DNA of 21,788 nucleotides, taken from positions 1 to 21,788 of the forward strand of contig DDUX01000004.1 of NCBI GenBank assembly GCA_002345025.1, written 5' to 3'. The stretch is from Candidatus Accumulibacter iunctus (GTDB taxonomy: Bacteria; Pseudomonadota; Gammaproteobacteria; Burkholderiales; Rhodocyclaceae). The position numbers and the translations under genes are program-made. Positions 1 through 6,938 of the stretch are shown here, piece after piece. Numbering within the stretch: the first letter of the stretch is position 1; the number at the start of each line of letters is the position of its first letter. The notes beneath the pieces are model-generated. The model made no database searches and had not been told where the DNA came from. It saw only the letters and a program-made list of their open reading frames with translations.

Positions 1-78
1 GGCTTCGCGACGGGCGGCCTCCTCGGCAGCGAGGCGCTCGGCTTCGCGGCGGGCGGCCTCCTCGGCAGCGAGGCGCTC
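1..78. repeat. 39-bp tandem repeat, two near-identical copies
   Basis: Positions 1-39 and 40-78 are the same 39-base unit, differing at a single base (a at position 10, g at position 49). A third unit begins at 79 but diverges after about eight bases. The unit is 13 codons long, so gain or loss of copies keeps the reading frame of the minus-strand protein. More copies probably lie beyond the window edge. Confidence 0.9.
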
Positions 79-234
79 GGCTTCGCTGCCCGCAACCTGG
101 TCGGCCGCAGTCTCGGCAGCCTCCACTGGTACCGAGGGCCCTCTCGCGGTACGTCTGGCAATGAACATCCGCCAGGCGACGAGCGCGACGACCAGGCCGC
201 CCACGATCAACAGCCAACCCTCATTCATCGACAT
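1..234 (-). CDS. Membrane-anchored Ala/Glu-rich repeat protein (5' part only)
   Basis: This is the first 78 codons of a gene that continues past the left edge, so length and function are unknown. The ATG at 234 is preceded on the minus strand by GGAGGAG, which supports the start; a second ATG lies two codons later. Residues 7-26 form one hydrophobic segment (WLLIVGGLVVALVAW...) followed by Arg residues, which suggests an N-terminal membrane anchor with the rest in the cytoplasm. From about residue 51 the protein turns into repeats of the 13-residue unit EAERLAAEEAARR, a highly charged, helix-favouring pattern like the coiled-coil stretches of TolA-type proteins. The gene is divergent from ribBA. 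I do not recognise the family; the TolA resemblance is compositional only. Confidence 0.7.
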   Translation of the reverse strand, partial: MSMNEGWLLIVGGLVVALVAWRMFIARRTARGPSVPVEAAETAADQVAGSEAERLAAEEAARREAERLAAEEAARREA

Positions 235-588
235 TGAATGCTCCTCCGCATCGACCATCAGCGTCAGATACCGGAACCCCTCGGCACGCGCCCTCGCTGG
301 CGCTGGCAGATCGGCCCCCCCAACAGCAACCGCATGATAAAACGAATGCGTGCCGGGTTGCGCAGTCCGCACGAAGAAGCGCTTCGGTTGTCGCTGACGC
401 GACCTTCTCGTCGTCGGTTGCTGGCAGCATGGCGGTAGCCCCGGGAAACTGAGAGAATCGCGTTCTCGAAGACGTTTGGGCAAGCTCCCTGCGCGGCCGG
501 TCCGTACACGGTCCCGTCCCGAGAAACCCGCTGCTGGCGAGCGTCGTCACCACACGGGTGTTGCCGATTCGACGTCAAGGAGGTACTG
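235..588. other. Divergent intergenic region upstream of ribBA
   Basis: These 354 bases separate the left-edge minus-strand gene from ribBA and should hold both promoters. I find no convincing gene here: the short open frames are Arg/Ser/Ala-rich and lack a ribosome binding site. I looked for the conserved FMN (RFN) riboswitch blocks that often precede ribB-type genes and did not see them. The only clear signal is a near-consensus ribosome binding site, AAGGAGGT at 577-584, four bases before the ribBA ATG. Confidence 0.6.
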
Positions 589-1722
589 ATGGCACCACAA
601 AGCTCTTCGGCCGACGTTTCGTCGATCGAGGAAGTCATCGTCGAAATGCGCGGCGGGCGCATGGTTGTCCTGGTCGACGAGGAGGATCGTGAGAACGAGG
701 GCGATCTGATTCTGGCTGCCGAGCACGTCACGCCTGAGGCGATCAACTTCATGGCCCGCTTTGGGCGTGGGCTGATCTGTCTGACGCTTACCGAGGTACG
801 TTGTCGTCAGCTCGGACTGACGCAGATGGCGCGTGACAACAAGAGCCCGTACAGCACCGCCTTCACCGTCTCGATCGAAGCCGCGACCGGAGTGACCACC
901 GGCATCTCGGCGCAGGACCGCGCTCTGACCATCAAGGCGGCGGTGGCGAGGAATGCTCGCCCGGAAGACATCGTCCAGCCCGGCCATGTCTTCCCGATCA
1001 TGGCCCGAACCGGCGGCGTTCTGGTGCGCGCCGGTCATACCGAGGCCGGCTGTGACCTGGCCCTGCTGGCTGGTCTCGAGCCGGCGGCGGTGATCTGCGA
1101 GATCCTGAAGGAAGACGGCAGCATGGCGAGGTTTGGCGACCTCGTCGGGTTTGCCCGCGAGCACGGCCTCAAGATCGGTACCATTGCCGACCTGATTCAC
1201 TACCGCAGTCGGCATGAGACGCTGGTCGAAAGGGCGCTGTCGAAGACAGTGCAGTCGACGCATGGAGAATTCACCCTGCACGCCTACACCGACTGCACCT
1301 CGGATGAGGTGCACCTCGTGTTGAGCAAGGGTGAGATCCGTCCCGACAGGGAGACTCTGGTGCGGGTGCACGAACCGCTGTCGGTGGTCGATTTCCTGGA
1401 TCCGGGCGGCGGTCGCCACAGCTTCCCGCTGAGCGTTGCGCAGGCTGCCTTGGCGCGCGTCGAAGCCGGCGTCATCGTCCTGCTGCATCGCCCCGAAAGC
1501 GGCCAGGACCTGTTGTCGATCCTGCGCGAACCGGCAGCGACCCGCAGACCCGCGACCCGCTGGGACCCGCGGATCTATGGCATTGGCGCCCAGATCCTGC
1601 GCGACCTCGGAGTGGGCAAGATGAAGCTCCTCTCGAGCCCGCGTCGAATGCCGAGCATGACCGGTTTCGGTCTCGAAATCACCGGCCACGTGGCCACGCA
1701 ACAAGACCTAGAAAGGCTCTGA
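589..1722 (+). CDS. ribBA: 3,4-dihydroxy-2-butanone 4-phosphate synthase with a degenerate GTP cyclohydrolase II domain (RibBA-like)
   Basis: The N-terminal half (about residues 10-205) is a DHBP synthase, which makes the four-carbon precursor of riboflavin from ribulose 5-phosphate. It keeps the acidic loop DEEDRENEGD (30-39), TGISAQDRALTI (104-115), GHVFPIMAR (132-140) and GHTEA (149-153). The C-terminal half aligns by pattern with GTP cyclohydrolase II: it starts like the family near 238-250 and ends with YGIGAQILRDLGV (330-342). The zinc-binding Cys cluster expected around residues 258-300 is missing; that stretch contains no Cys. The second activity is therefore probably lost, as in the RibBX-type proteins described in other proteobacteria. 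The start is supported by AAGGAGGT. The stop overlaps the ribH ATG by one base (TGATG). Confidence 0.93.
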   Translation: MAPQSSSADVSSIEEVIVEMRGGRMVVLVDEEDRENEGDLILAAEHVTPEAINFMARFGRGLICLTLTEVRCRQLGLTQMARDNKSPYSTAFTVSIEAATGVTTGISAQDRALTIKAAVARNARPEDIVQPGHVFPIMARTGGVLVRAGHTEAGCDLALLAGLEPAAVICEILKEDGSMARFGDLVGFAREHGLKIGTIADLIHYRSRHETLVERALSKTVQSTHGEFTLHAYTDCTSDEVHLVLSKGEIRPDRETLVRVHEPLSVVDFLDPGGGRHSFPLSVAQAALARVEAGVIVLLHRPESGQDLLSILREPAATRRPATRWDPRIYGIGAQILRDLGVGKMKLLSSPRRMPSMTGFGLEITGHVATQQDLERL

Positions 1723-2237
1723 TGGGAACGCCGAAGCAACCGACCAGCATTCGCCCCCTGACCACCGGCAGCATCCGCGAGTACGAACCCGTACTCGACG
1801 GTGCCGGACTGGCCGTTGCCGTCGTCATGAGCCGCTTCAATCAGGACATCGGCGAGGGTCTGCTCAGTGCCTGTACCAGCGAGCTCAGGCGTCTCGGAGT
1901 CGCCGAGGAGGCAATCACGATTGCTACCGTTCCGGGCGCGCTGGAGATCCCCCTCGCCCTGCAGACGATGGCGCGAACGTCCCGCTACGACGCCCTGGTG
2001 GCACTTGGCGCGGTCATCCGCGGTGAAACCTACCACTTCGAGATCGTCGCCAACGACTCCTGCCGCGCACTGATGGAGGTTCAACTGGCCAGCGAGGTGC
2101 CTGTCGCGAACGGCATTCTGACCTGTGAGGATGATGATCAGGCGCTCGCCCGCATGCATCAGAAGGGCGTCGACTGCGCCCGCGCAGCGGTCGAAATGGC
2201 GAATCTGTTGCGCCTTGTCCGGGAGCGCTCGCAATGA
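1722..2237 (+). CDS. ribH: 6,7-dimethyl-8-ribityllumazine synthase
   Basis: This enzyme condenses the DHBP product of the preceding gene with 5-amino-6-ribitylaminouracil to make lumazine, the direct precursor of riboflavin. Family landmarks are present in order: SRFN (37-40), VPGALEIP (70-77), GAVIRGETYHFE (96-107) with the expected catalytic His105, and NGILTCEDDDQA (130-141). At 171 residues it is slightly long for the family because of about 20 extra N-terminal residues before the first core strand. The start overlaps the ribBA stop by one base, and the stop overlaps the nusB start (ATGA), so the three genes are probably translationally coupled. It normally assembles into large multimeric shells in the cytoplasm. 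Confidence 0.96.
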   Translation: MGTPKQPTSIRPLTTGSIREYEPVLDGAGLAVAVVMSRFNQDIGEGLLSACTSELRRLGVAEEAITIATVPGALEIPLALQTMARTSRYDALVALGAVIRGETYHFEIVANDSCRALMEVQLASEVPVANGILTCEDDDQALARMHQKGVDCARAAVEMANLLRLVRERSQ

Positions 2238-2728
2238 CTGAAGCGCAAGCGCCGAAGGCGGGTGGCAAGGGCAGACAGCAACTGACGCCGCGGCGGCGCG
2301 CCCGCGAGTTCGTTCTGCAGGGGCTCTATCAGTGGCAGGTCAGCGGCTGCGACGAAGCGGCGATCGAAGCCAACCTGCGCGAGAGCGAAGGCTTCGAGAA
2401 GGCTGACCATGAGTTCTTCGCCGGGCTGCTGCGCGGTGTCCTCACCCAGCACGAAGCACTGCAGGAGCAGTTGCAGGGCTGCCTCGATCGTCCCTTTGGC
2501 GATCTGTCACCGGTCGAGGGCTGCGTGCTTCTTGCCGGTGCCTTCGAGCTGAGGAATCATCCCCAGACGCCCTACCGGGTGGTGATCAACGAGTCGATCG
2601 AGCTGGCGAAGAGCTTTGGCGGAACCGACGGCCACAAGTACGTCAATGGCGTGCTGGACAAGCTGGCTGTTCGCCTGCGTCCGACCGAGGTCGCGGCCGG
2701 CCGTCCACCGGCGAAAAGGGGTCGATGA
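2234..2728 (+). CDS. nusB: Transcription antitermination factor NusB
   Basis: NusB binds boxA RNA with NusE (S10) and supports rRNA antitermination. The protein has the N-terminal RRRAREFVLQGLYQWQ helix (about 20-35) and the C-terminal family signature PYRVVINESIELAKSFGG followed by KYVNGVLDKLA. At 164 residues it is a little longer than the usual 140-160, with a polar N-terminal extension and a basic C-terminal tail. It overlaps ribH by four bases (ATGA). The pairing of ribH and nusB is a very common bacterial arrangement, which adds support. Confidence 0.95.
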   Translation: MTEAQAPKAGGKGRQQLTPRRRAREFVLQGLYQWQVSGCDEAAIEANLRESEGFEKADHEFFAGLLRGVLTQHEALQEQLQGCLDRPFGDLSPVEGCVLLAGAFELRNHPQTPYRVVINESIELAKSFGGTDGHKYVNGVLDKLAVRLRPTEVAAGRPPAKRGR

Positions 2729-2771
2729 GCTGCCGTCGGAGTTGCGCGGGAAGGCGCGAAGCGGCAAGACG

Positions 2772-3725
2772 ATGCCCAGCGAATTCGAGCTGATCCGGCG
2801 TCATTTCACCCGGCTGACGCCACAGGCATTGCTTGGGCCCGGAGACGATTGCGCGCTGCTCGTCCCGACAGCGGCAACGGTGCTTGCGGTGACCACTGAC
2901 ATGCTGGTCGAGGGCACCCATTTCCTGCCCGACACCGACCCCTGCGCGCTCGGCTGGAAGGTCCTGGCGGTCAATCTGTCGGATCTTGCTGCGATGGGCG
3001 CGCGGCCACGCTGGGTTCTTCTCGCCGGCAGCCTGCCGGCAGGCGACGAGTCGTGGATCGCGCAGTTTGCTGCCGGGCTCTTCGCCTGTGCCGACCGCTA
3101 CGCGGTCGACGTCGTCGGCGGCGATACGACGCGTGGCCCACGCAATCTGTGCCTGACGGCGATTGGTGAACTCCCTTCGACAACGGCGCTGCGCCGTGAT
3201 CGCGCGTTGCCGGGCGATGATCTCTGGCTTTCGGGTCAGACCGGTCTGGCGGCGCTCGGCCTCGCTCACCTGCAGGGACGCATCCAGCTCGGCGAGGCGC
3301 TGCGCGACCCGTGCGTTGCCGCGCTGCAGCGCCCGTTGCCACGTGTCGAGCTGGGCATTCGCCTGCGCGACCTGGCGCATGCTGCGATCGACGTCTCGGA
3401 TGGACTGCTCGCCGACCTGGCGCATGTCGTCGAGCAGTCGCGAGTCGCTGCCGAGGTTTTCCTCGCACGCCTGCCGCCGTTGCCCGTCGGCGTTGAGCGG
3501 CTGCTGGCTCGGCACTGCCAGCTGGCGGGCGGGGACGACTACGAACTGCTGTTTACCGCCGCCGCCGACAGGCGCCACGATCTCGCTGCCCTCGCGGGCG
3601 AGCTGGAGTTGCCGCTCTGGCGTTGTGGCCGCATCGTCGCCGCGCCGGTCGGCGAGATCCGAGTGGTGGACGAAGGCGGGCAGGTAGTCGAGTTTGGCGA
3701 CAGGGGATTCGATCACTTTGCCTAG
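2772..3725 (+). CDS. thiL: Thiamine-monophosphate kinase
   Basis: ThiL phosphorylates thiamine monophosphate to the cofactor thiamine pyrophosphate. The chosen ATG at 2772 gives the typical N-terminus MPSEFELIRRHF and 317 residues; an in-frame upstream extension to 2616 reads through nusB and has no family character. Landmarks are GPGDDCA (22-28), TTDMLVEGTHF (41-51), AVNLSDLAAMGA (66-77), VGGDTTRGP, AIDVSDGLLADL and GGDDYELLFTA, which form the Mg-ATP and substrate sites of the PurM/ThiL fold. It lies 43 bases after nusB with only a weak ribosome binding site, so the exact start is slightly uncertain. The 3' end overlaps pgpA. Confidence 0.95.
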   Translation: MPSEFELIRRHFTRLTPQALLGPGDDCALLVPTAATVLAVTTDMLVEGTHFLPDTDPCALGWKVLAVNLSDLAAMGARPRWVLLAGSLPAGDESWIAQFAAGLFACADRYAVDVVGGDTTRGPRNLCLTAIGELPSTTALRRDRALPGDDLWLSGQTGLAALGLAHLQGRIQLGEALRDPCVAALQRPLPRVELGIRLRDLAHAAIDVSDGLLADLAHVVEQSRVAAEVFLARLPPLPVGVERLLARHCQLAGGDDYELLFTAAADRRHDLAALAGELELPLWRCGRIVAAPVGEIRVVDEGGQVVEFGDRGFDHFA

Positions 3726-4203
3726 CCCGCCATCGATCCGCTTCCTGTTCGCGCATCCGGCGCACCTGATTGCCTGCGGTTTCGGCAGTGGCCTGTCGCC
3801 GCGCGCACCAGGAACCGCCGGCACCCTGTTCGCCTGGCTTTCGTACCCGCTCCTCAGCCACTCGATGGACGAGCTGCAGCTTCTTCTCTTCCTGTCGTTC
3901 GCGTTCTTCGCCGGTGCTCTGGCGGTCCACCGGACGGGCCTCGATCTCGGCGTCATCGACCACGGCAGCATCGTCTGGGACGAGATCGTTCCGTTCTGGC
4001 TGGTGCTGCTGTTCTGCCCGGCGCACTGGCTGTGGCAGACTGCCGCGTTCTGCCTGTTCCGCTTTTTCGACATCGTCAAGCCACAGCCTGCGCGCTACTT
4101 CGACGAGCACGTCAAGAATGGTTTCGGTGTGATGTGTGACGACCTGGTGGCAGCTGGCTACACGCTGCTGGTGCTGGCGATCCTGCGCTTCGTATTGCCA
4201 TGA
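3718..4203 (+). CDS. pgpA: Phosphatidylglycerophosphatase A
   Basis: PgpA is an inner-membrane phosphatase that removes phosphate from phosphatidylglycerophosphate to give phosphatidylglycerol. The family blocks GFGSGLSPRAPGTAGTL (21-37), IVWDEIVPFW (85-94), FRFFDIVKPQP (114-124) and GFGVMCDDLVAAG (135-147) are all present, with hydrophobic stretches between them. There is no suitable ATG. I chose the TTG at 3718, which overlaps the thiL stop by eight bases, has AGGGGA about ten bases upstream, and gives the usual short lead into RFLFAHPAH (161 residues). A second TTG at 3694 would add eight residues. The stop overlaps the next gene by four bases (ATGA). Confidence 0.92.
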   Translation: MPSPPSIRFLFAHPAHLIACGFGSGLSPRAPGTAGTLFAWLSYPLLSHSMDELQLLLFLSFAFFAGALAVHRTGLDLGVIDHGSIVWDEIVPFWLVLLFCPAHWLWQTAAFCLFRFFDIVKPQPARYFDEHVKNGFGVMCDDLVAAGYTLLVLAILRFVLP

Positions 4204-4709
4204 GCAGCGACCAGCAGGCGATGCTCGAGACGCTGGCGGCTGCAGTCGGACGCCAGCTGCTGCTGGCCGGAGAGCGCCTGGTGACGGCCGAATCGTGCAC
4301 CGGTGGCTGGCTCGCTCAGTGCATCACGGCAGTGGCCGGCAGCTCGGGCTGGTTCGATCGCGGCTTCATCAGTTACTCGAACGCGGCCAAGAGCGAGTTG
4401 CTCGGCTTGGGCGGCGACATGCTCGCCGCCCACGGCGCGGTCAGTGAGGCGACCGCGGCTGCCATGGCCCGTGGTGCCCTGGCACGCAGCCCGGCCGACT
4501 GGGCGGTCGCGATTACCGGCATTGCCGGCCCTGACGGAGGTACGCTGGAGAAGCCGGTTGGCACCGTCTGTTTCGCCTGGGCTCAAGCCGATGCGCAGGT
4601 ATTCACCGCAACACGGCGTTTTCAGGGCGACCGACGGGCCGTGCGCGCGCAGTCGGTCGAATGTGCACTCGGTGGTCTCCTGCCGCGGATCGGCCGGCGC
4701 AGCGCCTGA
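4200..4709 (+). CDS. pncC: Nicotinamide-nucleotide amidase (CinA C-terminal domain family)
   Basis: PncC deamidates nicotinamide mononucleotide to nicotinate mononucleotide and so recycles a product of NAD-consuming reactions such as DNA ligation. The 169-residue protein is the stand-alone CinA C-terminal domain: TAESCTGGWLA (29-39, with the conserved Ser32), GFISYSNAAK, HGAVSEATAAAMA, ITGIAGPDGGT and EKPVGTVCFAW. The N-terminal CinA nucleotide-binding domain is absent, as is normal for PncC. It overlaps pgpA by four bases (ATGA) and is the last gene of the ribBA run. The following 210 bases carry no clear gene. Confidence 0.95.
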   Translation: MSSDQQAMLETLAAAVGRQLLLAGERLVTAESCTGGWLAQCITAVAGSSGWFDRGFISYSNAAKSELLGLGGDMLAAHGAVSEATAAAMARGALARSPADWAVAITGIAGPDGGTLEKPVGTVCFAWAQADAQVFTATRRFQGDRRAVRAQSVECALGGLLPRIGRRSA

Positions 4710-4919
4710 GGGCTTGTGGAGAAGTCGTCGCGTGGAGGCGGAGACGGCAGGCGCGGGGCGACGAACGGCGCAGCGTAGCAAGTGGGTCGGCAGAGAACGG
4801 GCTGCGTAGCCGGTTCGTTCACGCGCTTCGGGCGTTGCCCCGGCGCGACGACGCCCGCCCACCGGGCCGACACCCGAAGCTCGACAGATTCTCAGCAGAC
4901 CTTTCTGCCATGTAATAAA
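4710..4919. other. Intergenic region between pncC and the fimV-like gene
   Basis: These 210 bases hold no convincing coding sequence. The in-frame upstream extension of the next gene here is Arg/Thr/Pro-rich and has no family character. Near the 3' end, TAATAA at 4913-4918 could serve as a -10 element in an otherwise GC-rich stretch, but I see no matching -35. No terminator hairpin with a T-run is visible after pncC. Confidence 0.4.
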
Positions 4920-6776
4920 ATGAGTCACTTAAACGCGCCCGACCTGTCCCCAATGCCCCCCGGAATCGCTAAACTTCGTGTTGCTGCGGTCGCTGCCATA
5001 CTCCCGCCGCTGCTCGTGTGGTCTGCTGGCGCGGCACAGGCCGCTGCTTTGGGCAAGATGACCGTGCTCTCGACCCTCGGTTCGCGCTTCGAGGCGGTGG
5101 TCCAGCTTGTAGGTGATTCCGGCGACGGGAAAAGGACGGTCGCGGAATGTTTTCGCCTTGGCCAGAGCGGCGAAGGGGACCTGCCGACACTGCGGGACGC
5201 TCGCTTGACGGTCGAGGAGAGCGAGGGCAGGTTGCAGCTGCGGATCTCCTCCGACCAGACGATCAACGACCCGCTGCTGCAGGTCAACGTGCGTGTCGGC
5301 TGCGGCAGCGAGGTCGGGCGAAACTACGTACTGCTCATCGACCCGCCGAATCGCCGGGCGCAGCCACCAACCCTGCAGCGGCCACAGAGCCGTGACCGCC
5401 AGTTGCCGGCCACCCCCGGCGCACCGGCGCCGCTGGCCGCCCCGGCGACGATCGCGGTCCCGCCCGGTCGCCAGCCAGCACCAACAGCGGCCGCCGTTAC
5501 CAGAAACCAGACTGCGGCGGCGTCGACTGCCGCCGAGTTGCCGCGCTCGTCAACGCCGGCACGCGAACCGTCGCGCCGAGCGACCGCGGCCGGCAAGGCC
5601 GGCGATCGCCTCTTCTTGTCGGCTGAGGACGAGGTCGCAAAGGCCCTTCCGGGCGACGATCATCCGTTGCGTCTGAGTACCCGGCTGTCGACCGAACTGC
5701 TCGGGAAGATCAGCGAAAGCCAGCGGGCCATGTTGCGCATCGAGTATCAGCTGCTGGCGGCCTTGCATACGCAGGCGGCGCAACAGTTGGCGATCGCGCA
5801 GCAGATACGGCATCTCGAGGGCACTCTCGAGGATCTGCACCGGAAGAGCGCAGCGCAGTCGCCGCCGGCGACCGCCCCGCTCGTTACCGCGGCGGCTCCG
5901 GCAGCCGCTGCCGACAGCGAGCGGCCGTCACGGCCACCGCAGGAGCCGTCTGCGGTCAAGGCTCGCGCCCCGCTGGCGCCGGCCGCTGCCGAAGCCGACT
6001 GGTGGTTCGAGGCGAGTCTGCTTCTCGGGCTGATTGCGGCCCTCGCCTGGTTCCTGCGTCGGCGCTCGGTCACGCCACCATCTTCGTCAGCGCTCACCGC
6101 GCCTGTGTCAGCGCCGGACTCTGCTGCCGACGATTCCCGCTGGGAGCTGCAGGTCGCCGAAGACGGCAGCCGGAGACAGACCAGTGGTGCAACCGGGACC
6201 GCCGCCGACGGCCTCATCAGCGCTGAAGATGGGCGCGACGAATCGGCTCCATTGCCTGTCCGCGAAGCCGGCGATGATGTGACGGCGGTCCTCGAACTGA
6301 CCGAGATCATGCTTTCCTTCGGTCGCACGAAAGGTGCACAGCGTGCACTCGAGGAATTCGTCGAGCAGCAACCGATGGCGGCGGTGACACCCTGGCTGAA
6401 ACTGCTCGAGGTCTATCGCCAGGGCAACGAGCGAGCCGCTTTTGAGTCGCTGGCATTGAAGCTCACGAGTCTCTTCAACGTCGCCGCACCGGACTGGCAG
6501 GGGGTCGAGGAATCGCCGGCGGTGGTGGCGGTGAGCAGTGAAGTGGCAGCGGTGCCGATCGAGCAGCTCTTGGTGCGTCTGCCGAGCGTTGGCCGGATGA
6601 CGCACATCAGGCGCGAGCTTGTCCGTCTATGGGACTCGCCGGACTGCCCGGCCTACCTGGACAAGCTCCTGCGCGACAATCGCAACGGTGAGCGCAGGGG
6701 CTTTGAGCTCGGCACTGTGCGCGAGCTGCTGGTCCTGACCGACATCCAGTACGGTCGACGGCGGCCGGTGACCTGA
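4920..6776 (+). CDS. FimV/HubP-family polar membrane protein (type IV pilus / motility associated)
   Basis: The protein has a signal-like N-terminus (hydrophobic run ending AGAAQA). It then has a domain resembling the FimV N-terminal region: it opens ALGKMTVLSTLGSRFEAVVQL and closes NDPLLQVNVRVGCGSEVGRN followed by LLID. A long Pro/Ala/Thr-rich linker follows, then one transmembrane segment at about 361-383 (WWFEASLLLGLIAALAWFLRRR), an acidic cytoplasmic stretch, and a helical C-terminal part from about 453 (AVLELTEIMLSFGRTKGAQRALEEF) that looks TPR-like. FimV and HubP proteins organise cell-pole assemblies and type IV pili. No LysM motif is visible. The 618 residues are short for the family, whose members are often 700-1000. 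Start choice is uncertain: the ATG at 4953 gives a cleaner signal peptide, and neither start has a good ribosome binding site. Confidence 0.75.
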   Translation: MSHLNAPDLSPMPPGIAKLRVAAVAAILPPLLVWSAGAAQAAALGKMTVLSTLGSRFEAVVQLVGDSGDGKRTVAECFRLGQSGEGDLPTLRDARLTVEESEGRLQLRISSDQTINDPLLQVNVRVGCGSEVGRNYVLLIDPPNRRAQPPTLQRPQSRDRQLPATPGAPAPLAAPATIAVPPGRQPAPTAAAVTRNQTAAASTAAELPRSSTPAREPSRRATAAGKAGDRLFLSAEDEVAKALPGDDHPLRLSTRLSTELLGKISESQRAMLRIEYQLLAALHTQAAQQLAIAQQIRHLEGTLEDLHRKSAAQSPPATAPLVTAAAPAAAADSERPSRPPQEPSAVKARAPLAPAAAEADWWFEASLLLGLIAALAWFLRRRSVTPPSSSALTAPVSAPDSAADDSRWELQVAEDGSRRQTSGATGTAADGLISAEDGRDESAPLPVREAGDDVTAVLELTEIMLSFGRTKGAQRALEEFVEQQPMAAVTPWLKLLEVYRQGNERAAFESLALKLTSLFNVAAPDWQGVEESPAVVAVSSEVAAVPIEQLLVRLPSVGRMTHIRRELVRLWDSPDCPAYLDKLLRDNRNGERRGFELGTVRELLVLTDIQYGRRRPVT

Positions 6777-6783
6777 AAGGCCG

Positions 6784-6805
6784 GATGCAGGCGCGGCCCT
6801 GCGTC
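6784..6805 (+). terminator. Stem-loop just after the fimV-like gene (no T-run)
   Basis: GATGCAGG (6784-6791) can pair with CCTGCGTC (6798-6805) over eight base pairs including one G-T, closing a six-base loop. It starts seven bases after the stop codon. No T-run follows, so it may be a weak terminator or a transcript-end hairpin rather than a classical intrinsic terminator. Confidence 0.35.
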
Positions 6806-6836
6806 GTCCCGGACGGCAATCCCCCGATTGCTTTCA

Positions 6837-6856
6837 TACTGTATGTAAATGCAGTA
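6837..6856. promoter_or_regulatory. LexA (SOS) box at the recA promoter
   Basis: The sequence TACTGTATGTAAATGCAGTA is a near-perfect palindrome and matches the CTG-N10-CAG LexA operator (CTG at 6839-6841, CAG at 6852-6854) with the flanking TA/TA also conserved. It lies 82 bases before the recA ATG. A likely -10 element, TATATT, sits at 6855-6860 and overlaps the box edge, so LexA bound here would block RNA polymerase. The -35 is unclear (TTTCAT at 6832-6837 has 17-base spacing but a poor match). The A/T-rich patch stands out in this GC-rich region. Confidence 0.88.
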
Positions 6857-6938
6857 TATTGAACATGGCGGCGGTGGCGTCTTCAGCACTGTCGAACGTG
6901 GGATAATTCCCGTCAATCAAGAACAAGGACAGGCGACA

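Noticed and set aside
235..588. Possible FMN riboswitch before ribBA
   Set aside because: The conserved RFN blocks could not be found on the plus strand; only a strong ribosome binding site is clear.
547..1704. Long open frame on the minus strand opposite ribBA
   Set aside because: It lies fully antisense to a gene with clear motifs, and the protein is Arg/Gln/His-rich with no recognisable domain, as expected from a GC-rich shadow frame.
2643..4079. 478-codon open frame on the minus strand opposite thiL and pgpA
   Set aside because: It is antisense to two certain genes and its composition (Arg, Gln, Ala) is typical of the reverse frame of GC-rich coding DNA.
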